From positions 17,118,489 through 17,182,488 of the forward strand of contig NC_088879.1 of the NCBI RefSeq assembly GCF_032884065.1: a stretch of DNA of 64,000 nt, read 5' to 3'. This document shows positions 34,281 through 45,230 of this stretch, in pieces (position 1 is the stretch's first letter; the number at the start of each line of letters is the position of its first letter). The stretch is from Artemia franciscana. Lineage: Eukaryota; Arthropoda; Branchiopoda; Anostraca; Artemiidae. Below the pieces are notes generated by a model. It worked only from the letters and a program-made list of their open reading frames with translations, did not search any database and was not told where the DNA came from. Position numbers and translations under genes: made by a program.

Positions 34281-34544
34281 CTGTTGACGACCATCCAGAT
34301 AATAGGATTTTCTCTTTATTTCTTATTTTCGTTGACATCTATTGGTATGATCTACGACAACCACCCTATGAGTGCCATCTGTGAAATTGTACGATCTGCC
34401 GTATTTATGGTGCTTACAAGCATTTACACATTTGGGATCAATTCAAGCGTACTCATGGCGTTCCGGATCTATTTCGTTTTGTCTGCCTTGTGCTGGTCTG
34501 TTCTTAGACAAGTCAATTTGAGCGAAGAAAAGAAGGATATTTAG
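34281..34544 (+). CDS. Alkylglycerol monooxygenase-like protein, last exon
   Basis: Exon of 88 codons including the stop, after acceptor TTTATTTTACAG, in phase 0 with the 28121 exon. It encodes LLTTIQIIGFSLYFLFSLTS, then IGMIYDNHPMSAICEIVRSA, and further hydrophobic stretches (VFMVLTSIYTFG, FRIYFVLSALCWSVL), ending in the charged tail SEEKKDI. The pattern 'LTSIG...D..P..A..E..R...F' matches the C-terminal membrane region of AGMO; assignment is by recalled family resemblance and could be another multi-pass membrane enzyme. An AATAAA lies at 34628-34633. A decayed duplicate follows at 35019. Confidence 0.6.
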   Translation: MLTTIQIIGFSLYFLFSLTSIGMIYDNHPMSAICEIVRSAVFMVLTSIYTFGINSSVLMAFRIYFVLSALCWSVLRQVNLSEEKKDI

Positions 34545-34627
34545 GATATTATAACATAAATTATTGATGCTGTTTTATTATTTAAAAGGTATGGCTATAG
34601 TATGGTTCATGTGTTAGTCGATTGTGA

Positions 34628-34633
34628 AATAAA
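34628..34633 (+). promoter_or_regulatory. Polyadenylation signal of the AGMO-like gene
   Basis: AATAAA 84 bases after the stop codon. The copy is retained in the downstream duplicate near 35314. Confidence 0.5.
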
Positions 34634-35018
34634 ATGTCATCAGCGATTTTATTTGCTTAAGTAGCATTCCGAGCACAAGTCTGAAGACCAAGCTTTTTGT
34701 GTCATCTGGATTTCTCTTAGTGAGGCAGAAGTCAAAATGTGAAAGACTGAAAAACTGATCAGCATATTACCTCTGCTGCAAAATATTATAATTACGATAT
34801 ATAACAACGTAATATAATTATTATTGATTTACTATAATTACTGATACATTAGTCAAGAGTCAAAATGACTTTTCTTAGTCAAAATGATTATCTTCACGTC
34901 AATACAAAGAAGGGCGTTAAAAACAATCTCTAAGAGAAATTACTTTATCCTAATATACATAAAACTTACGAATAACACAACCGGAACTAACCTATTTAAA
35001 CGAAACAGTAAAAATTGA

Positions 35019-35740
35019 CATCTTTTGGCATGCTATACGAAAACCATCCTACGAGTGCCATCTTTGAAATAGTGTGATCTCCCATGTTTATGGTACTCAC
35101 AAGCATTTACACATTTGGTATCAATTCAAGCGTAATCATGGCAATCCGTACCTATTTCTTTTTGTCTGCCTTGTGCTGGTCTTTTCTTATGTAAGTCAAC
35201 TTGAGCGAAGAAAAGAAGGGTATTTAGGATGCTACAACACAAATCATTTATACTGTTTTAATTTTTTTTTAAACGTGTGGCTACATTATGGTTTAGATAT
35301 TAGTCAATTGTGAAATAAATGTCATCAACAATTTTATTCTTGCTTATTCTTACCAAATCTAAGTCTATTAACCAAGCTTATTGTGTCATATGGATTTCGG
35401 TTAATGAGGCCCAAGTCTGATATGAAAGATTTATTAAACTGATCAACAAATTATCTATGCTAGAACATATCATAATTACGGCATATAAAAACGTACCATG
35501 ATTATTATTAATTTGTTATAACGACTAATACACTATCATTTATTACAATATCAGAAAAATTACAATAAATTACGTATGCTGCTGTTTTGCTTATCAAACA
35601 TTTAGTCAAAACGATTATCTTCGCGTCAATATACAGAATGGCGTTAATAACAATCTCCAAGGGAAATTACTTTGACCTTTGGCCCATAATATTTACAAAT
35701 AGCGTAACCGGAGCTAATCCGTTTTGATGAAAATAGTAAT
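35019..35740 (+). pseudogene. Tandem duplicate of the AGMO-like last exon and 3' flank
   Basis: About 700 bp homologous to 34333-35018 and directly adjacent to it. The exon part matches residues after FSLTSIG but carries in-frame stops (one after EIV, another after the LSALCWSFL stretch) and loses the splice acceptor, so it is not usable as an exon. The same order of 3'-flank landmarks follows, including GTGAAATAAA, GACCAAGC/AACCAAGC and CCGGA(A/G)CTAA. The duplication therefore covered the exon's 3' part plus downstream DNA. Confidence 0.85.
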
Positions 35741-36512
35741 AATCAAAACAGTTTAGTTTAAAAATTGAGAATGTCGAGGAAGTAAAACGTGGAAAGAGAA
35801 CAGAACTGACAAAACTCATCATTAAAAGGCGTTTTTAACTGACAAACCTGATGAGAATCGTCAATGGAATAAAGAAGTTCGTTAAAATGAATTCGAGATC
35901 GTTGAATTGCAAACTGTAGAACATTAAAATATATGAACCCAGCCAAAATTGACAAGCCATTTTTCGACTGCCGTTGTGGAATTCCCAATCACAATTATAA
36001 AACCTCGGTTCTGATTCTTGGCAACCAGCTTACACATGATGCCTTTTGATTTAATTTTAAAGCAATATAAACTTTTTACGAAAGTGCCTACTTCATACCT
36101 TTGCTAGGGTATAAGCTATACCCTATACAATTTATTCTCGATACCCTATGGGAAGTAATAGTAGGAGCAACAGGAGTAGTATTAGCAATAGTAGTAGCAG
36201 CATTAGTAGTAAGAAGTAATGGCATTCACATTGTGCCTTTTTGGTCTCGTACAACATCCTTTCCTCATGTCCTAGTAGTTTCAAATTAATAACCCTGAAA
36301 ATGCTCTGAAAGTTTCAACCTAATGCTCTATGCTGTTCTTGATGTACTGTTTATGCGGCTGCTTGATAGCCTGCACACATAAAGCGTTTTCCGAATTAAT
36401 TTAACATACCCCAAATATTCTCTGAATATGTCTCCTTAATACCCTTAGCCTTAATACTAGTATTAGTAGTAGCAGAAGAGGTAGTGTAGATATAGTACCT
36501 CTTGTTTTATTC
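35740..36512. other. Non-coding region with AGT-rich run
   Basis: Imperfect AGT/AGC trinucleotide tract at 36153-36225. No gene recognised. Confidence 0.4.
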
Positions 36513-37248
36513 AACGTATCGACCAAGTGGTCCTACAATGTTGCAAGAGGGCTCTCTAACGGAAATGAAAAGTTCTAGTGCCCTTTTAAGTGACCAAAAA
36601 AATTGGAGGGCACCTAGGCCCCCTCCCACGCTCATTTTTACCAAAGTCAACTGATCAAAATTATGAGATAGCCATTTTGTTCCCCATAGTCGAAAACCAT
36701 AATAACTATGTCTTTGGGAATGACTTACTCCCCCACAATCCCTGGGGGAGGGGCTGCAAGTTATAAACTTTGACCAGTGTTTACATATAGTAATGGTTAT
36801 TGGAAAGTGTACAGACGTTTTCAGGGAATTTTTTGCTTTGGGGGTGGGGTTGAGGGGAGAGGGCTATGTGGGAGGATCTTTCCTTGGAGGAATAGGTCAT
36901 GGGAGAAGAAACATTCAATGAAAAGGGTGCAAGATTTTCTAGCATTACTATAAAAAAAACAATGAAAAAATAAACATGAAACGTTTTTTCAATTGAAAGT
37001 AAGGAGCAGCATTGAAACTTTAAACGAACAGAGACTATTACGCATATGAGGGGCTCTAAAAATACTTTATCATAAAGAGCGAGGTATTTAGGAGGAGATA
37101 AATACCTCACTCTTTATGCTAAAGTATTTTTCAGTGATTTCAACTATTTATTCTACGGCCTTTCTGATTCAAAGGTCATTCTTAAAGAATTGGGACAAAA
37201 CTTACGATGTAGTGTAAAGAGCGAGGTATTAACGAGGGTTCAAACCTC
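36513..37248 (+). mobile_element. R1 element, copy g (5' and 3' truncated)
   Basis: Starts within the body at GTATCGACCAAGTGGTCCTA and runs through the internal hairpin (37062-37118, CATAAAGAGCGAGG and its complement). It stops in the GAGCGAGGTATTAACGAGGG block, where copy h begins without a spacer. Confidence 0.85.
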
Positions 37249-38656
37249 ACAGATCACGGGTGAGTGTTTTTTTTTCCTGGGGTCATTGTATTAACCAAGT
37301 GGTCCTAGAATGTCGCAAGAGGGCTCATTCTAACGGAAATGAAAAGTTCTAGTGCCCTTTTTAAGTGACCAAAAAACTGGAGGGCACCTAGGCCCCCTAG
37401 CACGCTCATTTTTTCCCAAAGTCAACGGGTCAAAATTTTGAGATAGCCATTTTGTTCCGCATAGTCGAAAACCATTAGAATAATGTCTTTGGGGATGACT
37501 TTATACCCCACAGTCCCTGGAGGAGGGGCTGCAAGTTACAAACTTTGACCAGTGTTTACATCCAGTATGGCTATTGGGAGGTGTACAGACGTTTTCGGGG
37601 GATTTTTTTTGGTTTTGGGGTGGGGTTAAGTGGAGGGGGCTATGTGGGAGGATCTTTCATTGGAGGAATATGTTCATGGGGGAAGAGAAATTTAATGAAA
37701 AGGATGCGGGAATTTCTAGCATTACTATAAAAAAAAAAGAAAAAATAAACATGAAAAAATGATTTCAATTGAAAGTAAGGATTAGCACTAAGATTTAAAA
37801 CGAACAGAGATTATTACGCATACGAGGGGTTCTAAAAATACTTTAGCAAAAAGAGCGAGGTATTTAGGAGGAGATAAATACCTCGTTCTTTATGCTAAAG
37901 TATTTTTGGTAATTTCAACTATTTATTCTGCAGCCTTTCTTATTCAGGGGTGATTCTTAAAGAAAGGGGACTAAACTTAAGATTTAGTGTAAAGAGATAT
38001 ACACGTTAATACGTTAATACGTTAGAGTATTAACGAGGGGTCAAACCCCCTCATATACATAATAAAAATATAAGAATATAAAAGTCTGCTACGTAAGTTT
38101 ATTCTTAAGTTACGTGTATTTTTTTACCAATAAAAACGTTCGTTAAAAATTAAAAGTTCTAGTTGCCTTTTTAAGTAACCGAAAAATTGGAGGGCAACTA
38201 GGTCTCCTTCCCCACCCCTTATTTGTCAAAATCGTTTGATCAAAACTAAGAGAAATCCATTTAGCCAAAAAAGGAATGAATATGCAAATTTCATTTTAAT
38301 AATTTATTTGCGGAGAGCCAAAATCAAACATGCATTAATTCAATAACGTTCAGAAATTAGATAAATAAACTAGTTTTTTTTTAACTGAAAGTAAGGAGCG
38401 ACATTAAAACTTAAAACAAACAGAAATTACTCCGTATATGAAATGGCTTGTCCCCTCCGCAATCCCTCGCTCTTTACGCTAAGGTTTGACTCTTTGCCAC
38501 AATTATACTTTTTAAAACAATTAAAAATTTTAGCGTAAAGAGCGAGGCGTTGAGGAGGGGACAACCCATTTCATATACGGAGTAATTCCTGTTCGTTTTA
38601 AGTTTAAATGTCGCTCCTTACTTTCATTTAAAAAAACTAGTTTTTTTTATTTAATT
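37249..38656 (+). mobile_element. R1 element, copy h
   Basis: Restarts in the body at CAGATCACGGGTGAGTG, then repeats the same blocks, with an internal hairpin near 37832-37905, a local GTTAATAC repeat near 38003-38025, and the terminal foldback hairpin 38353-38656. Copies g and h form a partial head-to-tail duplication of the element. Confidence 0.85.
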
Positions 38657-38879
38657 AGTAACTGAAATGCCTAATAGGCACTGATAGTGTCATATTCCTT
38701 GCAGTTTGGATTCTCATACTAACCCATAAATGTAGAACTTCCTCTAACTACTCACTGAAGAAGATCTCAGTGACTTCTCAAGAAGGGATTACGGACTTAG
38801 GATATCAAATTGGAATGTAGAACTAAATCATAAAACATGGTCATCCATGGTGCCCTCGTATGAAAGAAGAAGTGTTGGG

Positions 38880-39628
38880 AACTTCGAAGGGACTCACTCA
38901 ATTAGAAATTGAAAGTTCTACTTCCTATCTTAACAACCAAAAAGCGGTTAAGGGGCTTCCAGCCCTCCCCTTCCCTCCCCCTCCGTATGCCTAAGACAAA
39001 TCAAATGGAAATTTTAAGACAGTCAATTTGTTCCAAATAGTAAAAAGGTCTAAAAAAATTTCGTCGGAGAGGAAATGACCCTATCAAACCCTGGGTAGGG
39101 CTGCAAATAATATAAGTTTGCAATTATTTAAGCATATTTTTCATAATAGAGATAGGGGGTGGTGCACTATTTCAGGAACGGCCAAGAGTTTTAGTCAAAA
39201 CTTTCAGGGAAGTTAGAGGAGGATGTTAGATTAAATAAAAAGACACTATGCTTATCCAGGCTGGTAAAGGGTTGTGTCTGGAAAATCTCAGAGCTGTACA
39301 TCCAATTTGTCAATAGGCCCTATCTGCAATTAAATAAAAAAGAAGTTTTTTTTTTAACGGAAAGTAAGGAGCGACATTAAAACTTAAGACAAACAGAAAT
39401 TACTTCGTATATGAAAGGGGCTGCTTCCTCATCAACACCCGCTCTTTACGGTGAAATTTGACTCTTTCTCTTAACCCTACTTTTTAAAACAGTAAGAAAC
39501 TTTAGCATAAAGAGCGGGGCGTTGATGAGGAAGCAGCCCCTTTCATATACGAAGTAATTTCTGTTCGTTTTAAGTTTTAATGTCGCTCCTTACTTTCCGT
39601 TAAAAAAAACTTTTTTTTTAATTTAATT
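38880..39628 (+). mobile_element. Diverged R1 copy ending in a well-kept hairpin
   Basis: The body (38880-39320) keeps only the order of R1 blocks (ATTGAAAGTTCTA, AGGGGCTTCCAGCCCTC, TCAAATGGAAATTTT, CCTGGGTAGGGCTGCAAAT), whereas the terminal hairpin at 39328-39628 is well conserved (AAGTAAGGAGCGACATTAAA and its complement). Faster decay of the body than of the paired arms, or replacement of the end, could explain this. Confidence 0.6.
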
Positions 39629-39629
39629 A

Positions 39630-41292
39630 TGTTCAAAGAACGCCTATGAGTGTTGTCTATTAGAAACACCCTCACCCGCTGTGACGAGGGTACGCTCAGG
39701 CTACAATTTAAAAAAAAATTAAAATTTTAGTATGATGAAGTATTTTTGACATTCAAGTATGTTCGAACATTAAAATGTTAGGTAAAGCAAAGCTGTGTAC
39801 AAATTTTGAGCCGAATCGGATGAAAGGAAAAGGGGTTGAAATAAGCACCTCAAATTTTCTAAATTGGAACAAAAAAAAATTCTTGCGGCTTAAGAAAGAT
39901 ATTTAAGTGAAGAAAGTGTACACTTTGTAGTGATAGGTCTACTAAAAAAACAACAAGTTCTGATTGTTTATTGTTCATGTTGTCTGATTGTCTAACATTG
40001 ATGTTGAATCTATATTCTGCATTAGTATATTTTTTTTTATATCAGTCCTAATTTACCAGCTTGATTTAGCGAAATGGGACGTGGCTACATTTCTCTCTAT
40101 CGAACTTAGGTTACTATCAAATTTGGTGCCCTTCAGTTTATCTGTCGACAAAATAAATTTCTACGAAAAGACCTAAAAAATAGATAAAAAAAGGCTGAGT
40201 TCAGTTGAAATTTCTATGGATTTAGAAAGATAAAAACCTAGAGTAAAGAAGAAAGAAAAGAAAAGGGATATTGAACTAAAACTGAAACAAAGGTGCAAAC
40301 AATTAGATTGAGGTAAAAGAAACATACACATATTTAATTAGCCTGCACTATTTCCTGTGATAGATTATATTTTTGGAAGCCAATAATGTCTCTTATTCCA
40401 AAAAGTTTATTTACTTTTCTTCTTTTTTTCTTCAAATACAGGAATAACACATCTTATATCTGTAACGTGATAGTAAGATATTTCACTATTTTTATAAGCA
40501 TGTTAATATTGATGGAATATGTTACAGCAAACATTATGAGGTGGGAAGAAAAATCTGATAACTAGTATTTTCCCTTCCAAATGGTCGTTGCTTCACCCAA
40601 ATTGGACTCAGCTTCACAATTCGAATGATGACATTTTTGTCTGTTTTTGTGATTCTTTATCCTTTTCCAGTTACATTTTTAGATGTTACAGCCTACAGCG
40701 ATGACAATGGTTGCAAATTATTTCACAGAAATATATCTTGCTTCTACCTTTAATAATTTAGTCGTTAACTGAGGAAAGAGAAAGACATGCAGACGAAAAA
40801 GGCGTTTTTAAATTATTGTAGTTTGACTTTTCAAATATTTGCAGTGTTTCTTTAGCGAAAAGTCCGCTCAAGGGTGTTTTGTCGCTACTCTTCGTCTAAA
40901 CTGATTGGCTGCTTGGCCCGTGCTTAATGTTACACTCTCTCGCTTTTGCATACATAATATCTCTTTAAACGAACAATAATTGTGGATTTATTTATGTATG
41001 TCTGTAGTAACAATAAATGCCAAAATAAGCAGAATTTATTCGGTATAAGAAAGGGACTTCCCCATGGTCGCAAAAACTTAGAAGTGTTCTCGTTAGAACT
41101 TAAATTGAGTTTTCTAGTCCTTCTTTTCATGGTCAAAAGGGATTGAGGACCAACCAGCCACGTGGGTGTGGTATTTTCTGAGGGTGTATTTTCTGGGGGG
41201 AGTTAAAAACATCGGCCATCATATAGAAGTCTGCATTCTGAGTGCCGGAGCCTGACAGTTTTTTTGTGTTTTGATTGAATATTCTTTTACAG
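39630..41292. other. Non-coding region, probably intron
   Basis: AT-rich, with no supported gene or repeat. It leads up to the acceptor of the 41293 exon. Confidence 0.35.
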
Positions 41293-41502
41293 CGAACAAA
41301 TTCTGAGCTAGCCTCCGCCCATTTGATGTCAGAGGCAAAGATTGCATCACTGAAAGCCATGCTGGATTCCAAAGATACACTTATTGAAGACTTACAAACG
41401 GCAAAAATGAAACTTGAGCAGAAAAATGCAGATTTTGTTGAGCGACTCAGGGCTAGTGAAAAACTTAGAAGAAAGCTGCATGGTCAAATGCAGGACATGA
41501 AG
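41293..41502 (+). CDS. Coiled-coil exon resembling a kinesin-14 neck
   Basis: A 210-bp exon (70 codons, phase 0 at both ends) with acceptor TATTCTTTTACAG and donor AAG|GTTAGT. It encodes RTNSELASAHLMSEAKIASL, then KAMLDSKDTLIEDLQTAKMK, with a heptad-like pattern throughout. It ends SEKLRRKLHGQMQDMK. In C-terminal-motor kinesins (kinesin-14, such as Ncd/KIFC1), the stalk ends with a similar 'R..LH......L+' stretch just before the GNIRVFCRVRP start of the motor, and this exon stops at that point. The motor exons were not found in the window. Another coiled-coil protein cannot be excluded. Confidence 0.5.
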
Positions 41503-42640
41503 GTTAGTCTTACAGAAAAACAGCTAAAAATTGTTATTTTTTTCCTTTTATCCTGTAAGGAGCTTTGTACACGGGGAATTGGTTTTCCGATTTTTCAGAA
41601 GATTTGACATTTTTCACTATGTTAGCTGGACATCGCTTTTACCTTGTTCGGATTTTGTATAGGAGCTAGTAAAATGTCATTAGTTAAAACATGGTTAAAT
41701 GGAACAAAATGATGCAGCAGAACCATTAATAGAACGCCTCTATGTTTTCACGTATGATGCAATTCAAGGCTCAGTAGGTTTGTCTGCGCAGAACTAATTG
41801 GTTGACAGTACCATATCTTTCCTCGAGGACATCGCCCTCTTTTTGTATATAGTAATAATTGATTGCAATTTTTCAAAATTATATTGTGAGACGGAGCTAA
41901 ATATAGCCTATAACTTCTAAAAAGAATCGCGAAATATTCTCGAGGACTAAAACCCTTTCAGTCCTGCGTTTTGTATTAGTCCTCAGAAACTGTATGATTC
42001 AGCCTGTACCAGATAAAGTTGTACCAGATAATTACATTAAGTGGTATATACGAAAAAAATATTGCTGCAGTTCCGGTAAGAAATGAGGGTAGTACCTGCT
42101 CTTGTATTAATTCAGCAGTTAAGCAGGGTTTAATCTTTAATTTGTCTGGTTTAATCTGGTTGTAAACCAGTTTATTGTTTCCTCCTGTTTTAAAGTTTGA
42201 CAAGTTTGCCTAACTAGACAGTCTTTAAATAAATGTAAAGAAAAACATATTACGCCTATAGATAGAACATACCGAGATTAAAATGCCAATGGACAAAAAG
42301 ACAGCCAGTGAAAATAAGGATACGATGGAAATCACCTCTATCTAATGGTTTTTACTTGAAATTATGTCGAAGGCAAGCGCTTTCAAACGATTTTCACTAG
42401 ATGACAATAAAAACTCCGCCTTTTTGAAATAAATGAGGCATTAAGAGGTTTGGACACTTTTTTTTATTTTTTAAAGGTTTTAAACCTAGGCTATAAACCT
42501 TTCAGAATGCTTGTTTTAAAGTGAACAACCGCCAGGTTTCGTTCCTGTTGGGTGTGCTCATGCAATATAGTTGACTAGCATTTTGCAGGATGCTAGCTTG
42601 CTGAAAAATATTTTGTTTGGTAACATGAAAGATTTTATTT
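41503..42640. other. Non-coding region after the coiled-coil exon
   Basis: No motor-domain exon or other gene recognised. Probably intron. Confidence 0.35.
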
Positions 42641-42641
42641 G

Positions 42642-43520
42642 TATCAAACAGTTCGTGGTAACGTACTGTGAATAAGGAGCGACTCGACTCTTGTCGGGGT
42701 TAATACCATATTTGACTTATTTAACTGCCTGATTCTCTGGAAATCGCTGTATTTCGAAACCTTTTGTAAAAATAAAAATAATCTTTAAAATAAAATCTTT
42801 TTTTCTGAGACCACAAATCTAGTAACCGGAACTCTAAAAAGCTGAATTTTGATAACAATAGAAAAATCAAAGAATTAACTTTTAAAGCCGATTACAAAAT
42901 CTATAAAGTTTGTTCAGTTCAATGGATCCAACCAATGGTTCATTGGCACTTATTTTTGTAAATTTGTTTGTAAATGAAATGAAAAAACATCAAAAGCTAT
43001 AAATGTGAGAAAATTTGTCCGATTTTTGAAAAAGGTTGGAAACATCTAAGAGGTGAAAATTATACCTTAATGGAAATCAGATTCAGTATATGAGAGAATA
43101 CTACTTTAGAGGTTACTTATACAGGCTCCTATATACAAAAATGTAGAAATTTACATTTTGCGCCAGAAGAAAGATTGCGGATGCCTGTTTATTATTCTTT
43201 TTTCCAGGGGTGATCGTATATTCAACCAATGATCCTAGAAGATAAGAAGAGGGCTCATTTGATTGGAAATTGAAAGTCCTAGTACCCTTTTTAAATTACC
43301 AAATAGACTAGAGGGCAACTATCCCCCCTTCCACGCCCCTTTTTCCCCAAAGACATTGAACCAAAATGTCCCTGGGGAAATGACCGCTATAGTTCCTGGG
43401 GAATGGCTGCAAATTACGCGATTTGCCAATATCATTTTATTGCGAAATTCACGCATATTATTTGTTATTGTGAAATATGCGGAAACTCTTTTAAGGGGGG
43501 GGGGATTTCCATGACTAAGA
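42642..43520 (+). mobile_element. R1 element, copy i (diverged)
   Basis: Begins TATCAAACAGTTCGTGGTAA with the head palindrome damaged (ACGTACTG), and has an extra insert at 42695-42820. Body blocks follow (ATCGTATATTCAACCAATG, AGAGGGCTCATTT). It ends at a poly(G) near 43500, without a terminal hairpin. Confidence 0.75.
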
Positions 43521-43523
43521 AAT

Positions 43524-43735
43524 CTATTGTATCACTTCAGGACGCGCCCCATTTTTCCTGCCTGAGTAATTATATTCTATATAACCTAAATTCATGTTTC
43601 CTATCCATGAGATATGAGTTTCTGAAACTACGAACAAGTCGAGATCAAAAGGTTTGAGCTTGTTAGTCAAAATGTCAATACGATAGTTGTTTTTAAACGT
43701 TGTGGTATTCCTAGTTTCAATTTTCACACTGTTAT
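43524..43735 (-). pseudogene. RTE-type LINE endonuclease fragment
   Basis: The minus strand encodes KIETRNTTTFKNNYRIDILT, then KLKPFDLDLFVVSETHISWI, then YNYSGRKNGA. This is the N-terminal half of an APE-type endonuclease as found in RTE elements (compare 'GTWNVRTL...LDVLGISET....YSGR'). The catalytic Glu of the SETH motif is present. It ends in stops soon after, with no RT attached. Confidence 0.7.
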
Positions 43736-45230
43736 GAAGACATTAGAATAGCCTCAGGAAAAGCAATTTGTCCCAAACCATGACAGGATGTGGGCCAACA
43801 CGTCTTCTTAGGTCTACTCGAAGCGCTTAAGCCGGCTTCGAAGAATAGAGCAAGGAGTCTCTTAGTCACAATATGATTTACCACGTTTGGTGATGCTCTT
43901 TTAAAAGAAAGAGTCGAAATCTTTTACAAGCAATTTCAAACCTATTACCTCCGATTCAATCTTTATTTATACCTACAGACGTTATACAACTATAGGGAGA
44001 CAGCCCATAAATGATATGATAGATAACTTAGCAAGAAAGAGCTTTTCAGCCCATCAAAACAGTTAGAACTTAAAAGAATTATCCATTATAAAGAATTCAA
44101 TGCAAATGCTGTACTGTTTACTAGGCTATAGTTCCCTCGAGGAATACCACTTCTCAGGGTCATCCTGCAGCGCCGTTTGAAGTCATGCTTGTGGTCAGGC
44201 AAAATCGTGGAAAGACCTGTGATATATGATTGCCATTACAATATTTTTTGCATGAATACATGCGTTCTTTGAAGCTGAAAATACAAAAGTAGTTGTTCAG
44301 GGAGAGAGAGAGAGAGAGTGGTGTGTGTGATCCCTAAAGGGAAGTACGTGTGATTGCCCCCCTCCTGCGGGAGGTTGACGATGGGCTGGGTCGTTCTTGA
44401 ATAGATGCCAAAGATTGGTGAATTCAAGACAAATTTTGTCTAGGGGATGAGCTGCCGCTCTCAGGTACTTTGGGGTTCGTTTCGATAAATCTAATTATTG
44501 CGTTAGGATGTTTTATAAAGAATAGTGCGGAAGTGTGGAAGGCAGGACTTCAATTTGTTGAGTGTTTTTTTTTTCGTGTTGTGGTTTGTGCGTACGGCCT
44601 CTGGTTTCCATTTGCACGTATATTTATTTATTTATTTCCCTCAAACTTGAAGAGTATTTAAAATACAAAAATTAAATACCTCACCAAACAAAACCACTGA
44701 TTTTAAACAAACAAAATCAGACATCAAACAACGAAACAAACAGTAACAAATGAAACAAAACAACTGATTATGAATTAGCTTAATAACATAACTGAATAAA
44801 TACGTAGAAAAAATAAAAAAATAAAAAACACGCACACACACAACAACATAAAATCAAACACTATTCAAATTCTGGAGAAAAAAGGGAAGAGGTTAGGCAC
44901 ACAAAAAAAGTTTTTGGACTTGTGGTAAAAATTCTCTCTCCCTCTTAATCCTTGCCACTTCCAACGGCTTTTTAACTTTAAGTTTCAAAACTAATTTGGT
45001 ATTCCTAACACAAATTGGAAAACCAAGTAAAAATTTACAGTATTTAAAATAGCAAACGCAAATTGAAGAAAAATCTCATATTTTAAAATTTCGAAAAAGA
45101 AGGCCAGGATAGAGAACATGCGGAAGGGCAACTGCGTTAAAAAGAGAATATAAAATATCACGACGATAGATACCTCAAAGTCGTATTGTTGAGCCAAATG
45201 CATTTCTAATTTTGTCTTGAATATTTAAGA
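43736..45230. other. Non-coding region
   Basis: A (GA)n run at 44300-44318; otherwise no supported gene. Confidence 0.4.

Noticed and set aside
36101..36289. 62-residue frame with valine/alanine-rich middle
   Set aside because: Generated by the AGT/AGC trinucleotide tract.
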